A stretch of 64,000 nucleotides of DNA from Aequorivita iocasae (lineage in GTDB: Bacteria; Bacteroidota; Bacteroidia; Flavobacteriales; Flavobacteriaceae): NCBI RefSeq assembly GCF_016757735.1, contig NZ_CP068439.1, positions 1,240,001-1,304,000 on the forward strand, in the 5' to 3' direction. The translations under genes and the position numbers were made by a program. Positions 8,701-15,648 of the stretch are shown here, piece after piece (the stretch's first letter is position 1; each line of letters starts with the position of its first letter). The notes beneath the pieces are model-generated. The model had not been told where the DNA came from. It searched no databases and saw only the letters and a list, made by a program, of their open reading frames with translations.

Positions 8701-9492
8701 TTATTTAAGCTTTTCAATTAGTTCATTTTTCAGCCATTCAAAAGCTGCATCTTGATCATATTTAATTTCGGGTCTCAATAAAGCTTCCATATCTCCAATA
8801 AAATCAGGATTGTTTTCCTTTTCTTCCACATTGAGCATAAACTCCTTTTTAGTAGGTGCTTTTCCCACTGAAACACTCATATACTCATAGAAACAATCTA
8901 CAATCCTTGGAATGTCTAACTCTTGGTTCAATCTTGAATAATCCAAATCAAACAAATCCCTTCCTTTGTTCCTTTGATACAATGCTCTTAGTTTTGTGCC
9001 CAATAATTCATTTATATCATAGGTTCTAATGTTGGCTTTGCCTTCAAACCAATTACTTTTTACTTCAAAAGGGAATTCTACCCAAGGCAATACGTTAAAA
9101 TGTTCCTTACAATTGATTTCCAACTTTAACCGCAACCTAATATTTTCATATTCAGAAGTAAAACGATATAATGCTTTTGCTCCGTGACCACCTATTTTAG
9201 TACTTCTTTTTTCATCAAAAAAAGTAACCACTTCAGCTATGCGTTGCATTATCGGTTTTATTGGTCCTGGTTTAACTTGCACTAAATCTATATCTTCTGA
9301 ATAGCGCGGCGCAGGGTTTAAATATAACTTATGAAGTGCCGTGCCACCTCTGAATGCTAGATTTTCATTTAAAAATTCATCAGAAAATATGTCCACGAGT
9401 GCGCGACTGATAATTAAATCTTGTTCTACCTGTGAAAAATCTCTCCAAGGCGCTTTTAGCTGCCATTTGGCTATGTCTGGCCGTGGTATCAT
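8701..9492 (-). CDS. abiEii: AbiEii-type nucleotidyltransferase toxin
   Basis: A 263-residue member of the AbiEii (DUF1814) nucleotidyltransferase family. FRGGTALHKLYL at 47-58 and RYSEDIDL at 63-70 form the GS/GG plus DxD core of DNA polymerase beta-like nucleotidyltransferases, with D67 and D69 as metal ligands. Characterised homologues are toxins of type IV toxin-antitoxin systems; one related toxin modifies tRNA acceptor ends. It overlaps abiEi by 4 nt (ATGA), the standard order for this pair. Unusually, the methyltransferase gene follows only 14 nt later on the same strand, so the pair may head a larger operon. Confidence 0.85.
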   Translation of the reverse strand: MIPRPDIAKWQLKAPWRDFSQVEQDLIISRALVDIFSDEFLNENLAFRGGTALHKLYLNPAPRYSEDIDLVQVKPGPIKPIMQRIAEVVTFFDEKRSTKIGGHGAKALYRFTSEYENIRLRLKLEINCKEHFNVLPWVEFPFEVKSNWFEGKANIRTYDINELLGTKLRALYQRNKGRDLFDLDYSRLNQELDIPRIVDCFYEYMSVSVGKAPTKKEFMLNVEEKENNPDFIGDMEALLRPEIKYDQDAAFEWLKNELIEKLK

Positions 9493-10283
9493 AAATCACT
9501 TTCTATCTTAATGTTCACATCAACCTTCCATCTATTCTCAACAGCGCCAGGCTTTTCATTAGATCTTGGACTTAACAAAACTGGATAGAATTTTTCAAGT
9601 TTTAGATGTCCATATATAAGATTTGCTATATCAGATTCTGAATCAAATTCATTCAGTAAATATCCAAAACGTTGTAATACACTTTTTTGAGTGTACCAAG
9701 ACAATAAATCTTTTGCGTCTGCCAATTTAATTTCTTCAACCAACTCTTCTAAAACAGAGAGCATTCTATTTAATCCGCCAATTTTGGTTTGATGATAAAT
9801 CAAGTCCACAGCTGTTAGGCAAGGACTGGATATATTGTACATTCCTGCATCTCCTTTTTTCGATGCTATATTTTTCTTTGGCCACTTAGAAACGGTAAAA
9901 AAGTCAAGATTGATAGCGTTTTTAGAAATGGATAACAAAGGCGCCTTGTCATGTAGAATGTATTCCTTTTGAATTTGCTGATGCCCAGCCCCATAAGATT
10001 TTGCTGCAGAGTATAGACCAACATAATAATTACGTTCTAAAAACTCAAATAGGCTGTTAACGTATAGCTCAATTGGTAATTTCCCAAATTTCGAATATCG
10101 TGGTGGAATAATCAAATAAAAATGATGTCGCAAAGGAATGATATCTCCTTTTTGTATGGCATAGGACAATTGGCTTTGTAATGAAGTTTCAGACTTCCTT
10201 GCTTTAGCAATAAGAAGTTCATCCCAGCTGAAAGCATAACTTTCAAATGATAATTTTTCTTTTAAGAAATCTGACAGATTCAA
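9489..10283 (-). CDS. abiEi: AbiEi-type antitoxin and transcriptional repressor
   Basis: A 264-residue protein recognised by its position directly upstream of abiEii and by the AbiEi layout. A winged-helix N-terminal region covers about residues 15-60 (SQLSYAIQKGDIIPLRHHFY), followed by a C-terminal domain. Characterised AbiEi proteins neutralise AbiEii indirectly and repress their own promoter by binding inverted repeats. The start is a TTG at 10283: an in-frame TAA sits directly upstream and no in-frame ATG occurs for more than 140 codons. An inverted repeat that fits such an operator begins 4 nt upstream of this start. Confidence 0.78.
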   Translation of the reverse strand: MNLSDFLKEKLSFESYAFSWDELLIAKARKSETSLQSQLSYAIQKGDIIPLRHHFYLIIPPRYSKFGKLPIELYVNSLFEFLERNYYVGLYSAAKSYGAGHQQIQKEYILHDKAPLLSISKNAINLDFFTVSKWPKKNIASKKGDAGMYNISSPCLTAVDLIYHQTKIGGLNRMLSVLEELVEEIKLADAKDLLSWYTQKSVLQRFGYLLNEFDSESDIANLIYGHLKLEKFYPVLLSPRSNEKPGAVENRWKVDVNIKIESDL

Positions 10284-10286
10284 TTA

Positions 10287-10341
10287 TAGTAAATTTTCGA
10301 GAAATATAGTAAATATTAGTTGTTTTCTTGAAAGTTTACTA
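10287..10341. promoter_or_regulatory. Inverted-repeat operator candidate for AbiEi
   Basis: TAGTAAATTTTCGAGAAA (10287-10304) faces TAGTAAACTTTCAAGAAA on the other strand (10341-10324). The arms match at 16 of 18 positions and are separated by 19 nt. A third AGTAAAT copy sits at 10308. One arm covers the candidate -7 element and transcript start, the other the -33 element. AbiEi repressors are known to bind inverted repeats in their own promoter. Confidence 0.5.
10301..10333 (-). promoter_or_regulatory. Candidate promoter of the abiE-headed defence operon
   Basis: On the minus strand TTTC (10333-10330), a 21-nt spacer and TATATTTC (10308-10301) approximate the Bacteroidota TTTG-N17-23-TAnnTTTG promoter, each element one base off consensus. 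The predicted transcript start lies about 10 nt before the TTG start of abiEi. Confidence 0.4.
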
Positions 10342-10601
10342 AAATTTTTTTTTGGGAATTTATATTTTATTTTTAATTATTCCGGTGACATCATAGGGAT
10401 TATCGGTAAGAAAAGAAGGAGTTATTAAAAAAATTTTATAGAATCAGTAAAATATTACTTCATATCCAACAATCCATACTCCCATACTTTCATTCATTTA
10501 TGAGGGACGAATTTGATATCAGTAAATTTTGAGGGTGGATTTGGCTTCGTAAATTCTCAAAGAAATTGATATGAATAGTCTCACTATTCTCCAAACTCTC
10601 A

Positions 10602-10624
10602 ATTTATATCAAATTGATATAAAT
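10602..10624. repeat. Perfect 11-bp-arm palindrome
   Basis: ATTTATATCAA and TTGATATAAAT are exact reverse complements separated by a single A. A near copy of one half (AAATTGATATGAAT) lies at about 10563. There is no T-tract, so it is more likely a dyad protein-binding site than a terminator. Confidence 0.6.
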
Positions 10625-10649
10625 CCAATTATATATAATAAAAAATGAA

Positions 10650-10670
10650 ATGTTGTACCTATGTTGTACC
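10650..10670. repeat. Tandem direct repeat of ATGTTGTACC
   Basis: ATGTTGTACC occurs at 10650-10659 and 10661-10670 with one base between, a spacing of one helical turn. It lies 43 bp from the 3' end of tRNA-Leu, a plausible location for recombinase-binding sites. Confidence 0.5.
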
Positions 10671-10712
10671 AAGTAAAAAAAAAGACTTCAACATTTCTGC
10701 TAAAGCCTTTTG

Positions 10713-10794
10713 TACTCGAGGTGGGAATCGAACCCACACTCCCGAAAGAACTGGATTTTGAATCCAGCGCGTCTACCAATTCCGCCACTCGAGC
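10713..10794 (-). tRNA. tRNA-Leu (anticodon CAA)
   Basis: A class II tRNA of 82 nt read on the minus strand. The acceptor stem GCTCGAG pairs with CTCGAGT (one G-U pair). The anticodon stem CTGGA/TCCAG holds the loop TTCAAAA, giving anticodon CAA for UUG codons. The variable arm is followed by the T loop GGTTCGATTCC. CCA is not encoded. Its 3' end faces the defence island, the orientation expected for tRNA-targeted integration. Confidence 0.95.
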
Positions 10795-10881
10795 AAACGG
10801 GAGGCAAAAATAAACAATTATTTATAATTTAATTTAATTTTTATGCGGCTATTTTTTTAAATATGGCTAACTATTAATTTT

Positions 10882-10889
10882 TACCTTTA
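10882..10889 (+). promoter_or_regulatory. -7 element upstream of prs
   Basis: TACCTTTA differs from the Bacteroidota TAnnTTTG element in the last base only and lies 28 nt before the prs ATG. It is spaced away from the divergent tRNA-Leu gene. Confidence 0.45.
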
Positions 10890-10917
10890 CACTCTCAATA
10901 AACCAAAACCAAAACTT

Positions 10918-11856
10918 ATGTCAACTGCTATCCCAGAACCAAAGATTTTTGCCTGCAAACAAAGTGAGGCGCTTGCTCAAGATATTGCCGAAGCCTTCGG
11001 AATTCCATTGGGAAAAGTTATTACTGCCCATTATAGCGATGGCGAATTTCAACCTTCCTTTGAAGAATCTGTTCGCGGAAGTCGTGTGTTTCTTATTGGT
11101 TCCACCTTTCCAAATAGCGACCATTTAATGGAACTTTTGTTGATGATTGATGCTGCAAAGCGTGCTTCAGCAAGGCATATAACCGCAGTCCTGCCATATT
11201 TTGGGTGGGCCCGCCAAGATAGAAAAGACAAGCCCCGGGTGCCGATTGCCGCAAAATTGGTGGCAAAAATGCTTGAGACAGCAGGCGCTACCAGAATCAT
11301 CACAATGGATCTGCACGCTGACCAAATTCAAGGATTTTTTGAAAAACCAGTGGACCATCTTTTTGCCTCAACTATTTTCCTTCCCTATTTGCGAAGTTTG
11401 AAACTTGACAATCTAACAATCGCTTCCCCAGATATGGGCGGTTCAAAACGCGCTTACGCTTATTCAAAATTTTTGGAAAGCGACGTAGTCATTTGCTACA
11501 AGCAGCGTGAGAAAGCGAACGTAATTTCCCACATGGAGCTCATTGGCGATGTAAAAGGGAAAAACGTTGTTTTGGTGGACGATATGGTCGATACCGCCGG
11601 AACCCTTACTACCGCTGCCGATTTGATGATGGAGCGCGGTGCATTGAGCGTTCGCGCGGTCTGTACGCATCCGCTACTATCAGGAAATGCTTATGAACGA
11701 ATTGAAAAATCGCAAATGCTCGAACTGATTGTTTCAGATTCTATTCCAACCAAACCTAGTAAGAAAATTAGAGTGATAAGTTGCGCAAAATTGTTTGCCG
11801 ACGTTATGCTGAGCGTAAATGCCAACAAGTCTATAAGTGGCAAGTTTTTGATGTAG
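10918..11856 (+). CDS. prs: Ribose-phosphate pyrophosphokinase
   Basis: Makes PRPP from ribose 5-phosphate and ATP for purine, pyrimidine, histidine and NAD synthesis. The 312-residue length is standard. DLHADQIQGFF at 131-141 and the PRPP-binding loop VLVDDMVDTAGTL at 218-230 are intact. It is the first gene on the housekeeping side of the tRNA-Leu gene. A strong hairpin follows 65 nt after the stop codon, so it is probably transcribed alone. Confidence 0.96.
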   Translation: MSTAIPEPKIFACKQSEALAQDIAEAFGIPLGKVITAHYSDGEFQPSFEESVRGSRVFLIGSTFPNSDHLMELLLMIDAAKRASARHITAVLPYFGWARQDRKDKPRVPIAAKLVAKMLETAGATRIITMDLHADQIQGFFEKPVDHLFASTIFLPYLRSLKLDNLTIASPDMGGSKRAYAYSKFLESDVVICYKQREKANVISHMELIGDVKGKNVVLVDDMVDTAGTLTTAADLMMERGALSVRAVCTHPLLSGNAYERIEKSQMLELIVSDSIPTKPSKKIRVISCAKLFADVMLSVNANKSISGKFLM

Positions 11857-11911
11857 GTTTCTTTCAAAAGAAAAAATCAAATTTCCTAAACTGATAATCC
11901 AAAATAAAATT

Positions 11912-11919
11912 TATCTTTG
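11912..11919 (+). promoter_or_regulatory. -7 element of the rplY promoter
   Basis: TATCTTTG is a perfect TAnnTTTG element, placed just before a terminator-like hairpin and 59 nt before the rplY start. Transcripts starting here would begin inside the first arm of that hairpin or just before it. Confidence 0.6.
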
Positions 11920-11920
11920 C

Positions 11921-11954
11921 ACTCCCTAAAAAACAGCTTTTTAGGGAGTTTTTT
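11921..11954 (+). terminator. Intrinsic terminator of prs, possibly an rplY leader attenuator
   Basis: A perfect 12-bp stem (ACTCCCTAAAAA with TTTTTAGGGAGT), a 5-nt loop and then a T-run. It terminates prs, but because the rplY -7 element lies directly upstream it may also fold in the rplY leader. Confidence 0.8.
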
Positions 11955-11977
11955 AATAAATAAACAATTCAAACAAA

Positions 11978-12625
11978 ATGAAATCTATTACAATTAAAGG
12001 ATCACAAAGAGAAAGCGTGGGCAAAAAGGCAACAAAAGCCCTACGTAATGCTGGAATGGTTCCTTGCGTAGTTTACGGAGGGGATGAGCCAATTAGCTTT
12101 TCAGCAGAAGAAATTGCATTTAAAGACTTGGTTTACACTCCAGACGTACACACGGTTGTAATCAACTTGGGAGGCACAAAAATTAATGCTATCCTTCAGG
12201 ATATACAATTTCACCCAGTGACTGACCGTATTCTTCACATCGATTTTTACCAAATTTTTGATGATAAGGAAGTAACTATGGAAATTCCTGTGCGTACCGT
12301 TGGTAACTCCCGCGGTGTTCGTAACGGTGGGGTTTTGCGTATTGTTAACCGTAAGCTTCGCGTGAAGGCGTTGCCAGAAAATCTTCCAGATTTTATTGAG
12401 GCAGACATTACCGAAATGCGTATTGGTAACAAAATGTACACAAAGTCGCTTAAGGCAGACAATTACAAAATCATGCATCCAGATAACACCGTTATCTGTC
12501 AAGTTAGAACTTCACGTACCGCCATTGTGGACGAAGTGGAAGAAGAAGATGAAACTGCAGAAGGTGCAGAAGGAGAAGAAGTTCCAGCTACAGAAACTGA
12601 TGATGTTGCTGCAGTTAAGGAATAA
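11978..12625 (+). CDS. rplY: 50S ribosomal protein L25/general stress protein Ctc
   Basis: A 215-residue L25 of the long Ctc/TL5 type, which binds 5S rRNA. The N-terminal L25 domain (1-95) is followed by the TL5 C-terminal beta domain (about 95-180) and an acidic tail rich in Glu and Ala (about 186-215), common in Bacteroidota. It lies between two strong terminators and has its own TATCTTTG promoter element, so it looks like a single-gene unit. Confidence 0.95.
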   Translation: MKSITIKGSQRESVGKKATKALRNAGMVPCVVYGGDEPISFSAEEIAFKDLVYTPDVHTVVINLGGTKINAILQDIQFHPVTDRILHIDFYQIFDDKEVTMEIPVRTVGNSRGVRNGGVLRIVNRKLRVKALPENLPDFIEADITEMRIGNKMYTKSLKADNYKIMHPDNTVICQVRTSRTAIVDEVEEEDETAEGAEGEEVPATETDDVAAVKE

Positions 12626-12650
12626 ATTTCTTTTTAAGAAGATTACCCAA

Positions 12651-12684
12651 AAGCATCCCGTTAATTCGGGGTGCTTTTTTTATT
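12651..12684 (+). terminator. Intrinsic terminator of rplY
   Basis: AAGCATCCCG pairs with CGGGGTGCTT (one G-U pair) around a 6-nt loop, followed by a run of T. It begins 26 nt after the rplY stop. Confidence 0.85.
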
Positions 12685-12706
12685 TTTACGGAAGATTGAC
12701 AGCAGT

Positions 12707-13342
12707 ATGTTTTCATTTTTCAAAAAACTTTTTTCGGCAAAGACTGTCGATGCTATTTCAGAAGAAACAGATCCAATGAAGAAATTCCTTATTGTTGGCC
12801 TTGGTAATATTGGCCCCAAATATGCAAATACTCGCCATAATATTGGTTTTAAAGTGGTGGATTTTTATGCCGAAAAAAACTCGCTTTCGTGGGAAACGGC
12901 CAAACTTGGCGACGTTACTTCACATAAAGTAAAAGGAAGAACCTTTATTTTCCTAAAGCCGAGCACGTATATGAACTTAAGCGGAAAGTCTGTAAAATAC
13001 TGGCTTGACAAAGAAAAAATTCCGTTAGAAAACATGCTTGTTATAACTGATGATTTAAATTTAGCCTTTGGTACCATCCGCATTAAAACCAAAGGTAGCG
13101 ATGGCGGCCACAATGGTTTGAAGGATATTCAGAATACTTTGCAAACCACCAATTACAATCGTTTCCGATTCGGTATAAGCGATGCCTTTGCAAAAGGGCG
13201 ACAGGTAGATTACGTTTTGGGCGAATGGGAGGCCGAAGAAGAAAAGCAGCTGCCCGAACGATTGGAGCTGAGCTGCAAAATTATTGAGTCTTTTGGCCTC
13301 GCAGGAATGAATATTACAATGAATACATATAACGGTAAATAA
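12707..13342 (+). CDS. pth: Peptidyl-tRNA hydrolase
   Basis: Releases peptides from stalled peptidyl-tRNA. The core starts MKKFLIVGLGN, and the family ANTRHNIG motif gives the catalytic histidine (residue 44 here). The ATG at 12707 gives 211 residues with a 23-residue N-terminal extension; a longer frame from 12671 would run back into the rplY terminator, and the ATG at 12776 would give the compact E. coli-like form. ribF follows after 2 nt, so the two genes are coupled. Confidence 0.93.
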   Translation: MFSFFKKLFSAKTVDAISEETDPMKKFLIVGLGNIGPKYANTRHNIGFKVVDFYAEKNSLSWETAKLGDVTSHKVKGRTFIFLKPSTYMNLSGKSVKYWLDKEKIPLENMLVITDDLNLAFGTIRIKTKGSDGGHNGLKDIQNTLQTTNYNRFRFGISDAFAKGRQVDYVLGEWEAEEEKQLPERLELSCKIIESFGLAGMNITMNTYNGK

Positions 13343-13344
13343 TT

Positions 13345-14277
13345 TTGAAAAAATATTCCTCAGCTTCCGCCTATAAAAATAACCGTCAAAGCGTCGTGAC
13401 CATCGGCACTTTTGATGGAGTTCATATAGGTCATAAAGCTATTTTAAAAAGGTTGGTGGAAACTGCGGAAAAGGAAAATTTAGATTCCACTGTGCTCACT
13501 TTTTTCCCCCATCCGCGGATGGTTTTACAGCAAAATGTAGATATCAAACTTATTAACACGATTGACGAACGTACGGAACTACTTAAAAATACTGGTCTCG
13601 ACCATCTTGTTGTCCATCCGTTTACACATGCTTTTTCCCGATTGACAGCTTTGGAATATGTACGCGATATTTTGGTAAATGGTTTAAAGGCAAAAAAAAT
13701 AATCATCGGTTACGATCACCGTTTTGGAAGAAATCGCAATGCCAATATTGAGGATTTAAAGGAATTTGGAAAGACCTATAATTTCGAGGTTGAGGAAATT
13801 TCCGCCAAGGAAATAGATGATGTAGCCGTAAGTTCCACAAAAATTAGAAAATCCTTGAACGAAGGCGATATTGAAACTGCCAATAGTTATTTAGGCTATA
13901 ATTTTATGATTTCCGGGGAAGTGGTTAAAGGAAAAGCAATTGGAAGAACCATTAGCTATCCCACTGCCAATTTAAAACTTAAAGAGGCATACAAACTGGT
14001 TCCAAAGAATGGTGTTTATATAGTACAGTCAAAAATTGATGGCGAAAAAATCTTCGGAATAACCAGCATCGGGACCAACCCAACGGTCGGCGGAACCGAA
14101 AAAACAATTGAAACGCATTTTCTCAATTTCAATAAAGATCTATACGGCAGGACTATAACCATTGAATTTTTAAAATTCATAAGAGATGAGGAAACTTTTG
14201 ATTCTGTTGAAATCTTAAAACAAGAAATCAAAAAGGATGAACTATTCGCGAAACAATTTTTAAAAATCCGTGGATAA
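13345..14277 (+). CDS. ribF: Bifunctional riboflavin kinase/FAD synthetase
   Basis: Converts riboflavin to FMN and then FAD. The N-terminal adenylyltransferase domain carries TIGTFDGVHIGH at 19-30 and GYDHRFGRNR near 124. The C-terminal flavokinase domain carries GRTISYPTANL near 200. The 310-residue length is normal. The start is a TTG, supported by the 2-nt spacing from pth and by an N-terminus typical of the family. It overlaps the next gene by 8 nt. I see no FMN riboswitch upstream, consistent with its place inside an operon. Confidence 0.95.
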   Translation: MKKYSSASAYKNNRQSVVTIGTFDGVHIGHKAILKRLVETAEKENLDSTVLTFFPHPRMVLQQNVDIKLINTIDERTELLKNTGLDHLVVHPFTHAFSRLTALEYVRDILVNGLKAKKIIIGYDHRFGRNRNANIEDLKEFGKTYNFEVEEISAKEIDDVAVSSTKIRKSLNEGDIETANSYLGYNFMISGEVVKGKAIGRTISYPTANLKLKEAYKLVPKNGVYIVQSKIDGEKIFGITSIGTNPTVGGTEKTIETHFLNFNKDLYGRTITIEFLKFIRDEETFDSVEILKQEIKKDELFAKQFLKIRG

Positions 14278-15607
14278 ATTTCTTTTCAAACAAATAGACA
14301 ATATTGGGCTGGTGCTTTTTCGTGCTGTCTTTGGTCTTTTGATAACAATTGAAGCTTTTGGTGCTATAGCCACGGGCTGGCTAGGAAGAACTTTGGTTGA
14401 GCCTCCCTTTACTTTCAACTTTATAGGGTTTGATTTTTTGCAACAGCTGCAAGGGCCGGGAATGTATTATTACTTTGTGATAATGGGTGTTTTCGGGATT
14501 GGGGTGATGCTGGGTTTCAAATATCGCTTCAGTATGATTGCTTATGCAATTATGTGGACAGGCGCTTATTTAATGCAGAAAAGCAGCTATAATAACCATT
14601 ATTATTTAATGATGCTGCTATGCTGGATTATGGCTTTTCTGCCTGCCAACCGATGGTTTTCTGTGGATGCAAAACTAAATCCTGAACTTAAATCGCCTTC
14701 CATGCCCCGTTGGGTACTTTTAATTTTGATTTTGCAAGTATGGATTGTTTATACTTATGCCTCAATTGCAAAGTTATATCCAGATTGGCTAAATGCTTCT
14801 ATGGCTGCGTTGTTAATGGAGAGTAGAAAGCATTATTGGCTCATTGGCGATCTATTGCAGCAAAACTGGGTGCATTGGACTATTGCCTATACAGGCATCT
14901 TTTTTGATCTGCTCATTGTGCCCTTAATGCTTTGGAAACGCACACGTCTATTGGGGTTTATAGTTTCCGTGTTTTTTCATCTCTTCAATTCAATAGTCTT
15001 TCAGATCGGGATTTTTCCATATATGTCAATTGCGTTTGCACTATTTTTCTTTTCTCCGGAAATTCTTCAAAAACGGTTTCTTCCGAAGAAAAAATTATAT
15101 AGAGGCAATGAAGTTATTGTCCCCAAATATAATGGTGCGCTGATTGCGGTGTTCGGAATTTATTTTGCCTTTCAAATAGGTTTGCCATTGCGCCATTGGT
15201 TCTTTAAAGATGATGTGCTCTGGACCGAAGAAGGCCATCGATTAAGTTGGCGTATGATGCTGCGTTCCAAAAGCGGAAGTCTTACGGTTTGGGTAAAAAA
15301 CAAACCCGATGGTGAAAAGAAGCGTTATAATTATAGCGAGCTTTTAGGTTCGAAACAACAGGGGTCCGTTGCAACAAAACCCGACATAATGTGGCAACTT
15401 GCACAAAAAATAAAAGCTGTTGAGGAGAAAAAAGGACGTGATGTGGCTGTTTATATGGAAGCTTCCGTTCGTGTCAACGGTGGGTATTATCATCCTTTTA
15501 CGGACCCTACGGTAGATTTGGCTTCTGAAGAATGGCACCCATTTAAGCATAGTAAATGGATTTTGCCTTCACCGAACGATTATAGTGAAAAGCCAGTGAA
15601 AGAATAA
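14270..15607 (+). CDS. HTTM-domain membrane protein (gamma-carboxylase-like)
   Basis: A 445-residue multi-pass protein with the horizontally transferred transmembrane (HTTM) domain related to vitamin K-dependent gamma-carboxylase. SSYNNHYYLMMLL near 103-115 resembles the family's conserved motif, and hydrophobic segments fill most of residues 1-320; the last 120 residues are soluble. Substrates of bacterial members are unknown. It starts at a GTG overlapping ribF by 8 nt, so it is translationally coupled to flavin synthesis. A direct functional tie to ribF is only suggested by this arrangement. Confidence 0.8.
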   Translation: MDKFLFKQIDNIGLVLFRAVFGLLITIEAFGAIATGWLGRTLVEPPFTFNFIGFDFLQQLQGPGMYYYFVIMGVFGIGVMLGFKYRFSMIAYAIMWTGAYLMQKSSYNNHYYLMMLLCWIMAFLPANRWFSVDAKLNPELKSPSMPRWVLLILILQVWIVYTYASIAKLYPDWLNASMAALLMESRKHYWLIGDLLQQNWVHWTIAYTGIFFDLLIVPLMLWKRTRLLGFIVSVFFHLFNSIVFQIGIFPYMSIAFALFFFSPEILQKRFLPKKKLYRGNEVIVPKYNGALIAVFGIYFAFQIGLPLRHWFFKDDVLWTEEGHRLSWRMMLRSKSGSLTVWVKNKPDGEKKRYNYSELLGSKQQGSVATKPDIMWQLAQKIKAVEEKKGRDVAVYMEASVRVNGGYYHPFTDPTVDLASEEWHPFKHSKWILPSPNDYSEKPVKE

Positions 15608-15618
15608 GGCGATTTTCC

Positions 15619-15626
15619 TAACTTTG
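15619..15626 (+). promoter_or_regulatory. -7 element of the serS promoter
   Basis: TAACTTTG is a perfect TAnnTTTG element. It lies 22 nt before the serS ATG and just after the HTTM stop codon. Confidence 0.55.
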
Positions 15627-15648
15627 CGCTTCAAAATAAAATAGGAAA

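Larger units (their letters stand above)
10342..10712. other. Non-coding junction between defence island and tRNA-Leu, rich in small repeats
   Basis: No credible gene lies here. The stretch contains a palindromic AGTAAAATATTACT near 10446, another AGTAAATTTT at 10521, a related GTAAATTCTCAAAGAAA near 10550, three copies of TTGATAT, a 23-nt palindrome and a tandem 10-mer. Together these suggest protein-binding sites at the edge of an integrated element. No integrase reading frame is present. Confidence 0.5.

Noticed and set aside
950-10283. BREX or DISARM system
   Set aside because: A large adenine methyltransferase and a helicase are present, but there is no PglZ alkaline-phosphatase-type protein, no BrxC-like ATPase and no DrmB/DUF1998 protein.
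950-10283. Classical type I restriction system
   Set aside because: There is no HsdS-type specificity gene with two target-recognition domains and no HsdR with a fused nuclease; the methylase is of the long MmeI-like type.
10342-10712. CRISPR array or integrase remnant at the island edge
   Set aside because: The repeats are short and irregular with no spacer pattern. No frame in the interval carries recombinase motifs.
13343-13345. FMN riboswitch for ribF
   Set aside because: ribF begins 2 nt after pth, leaving no room for a leader RNA; no FMN-type structure is visible upstream of pth either.
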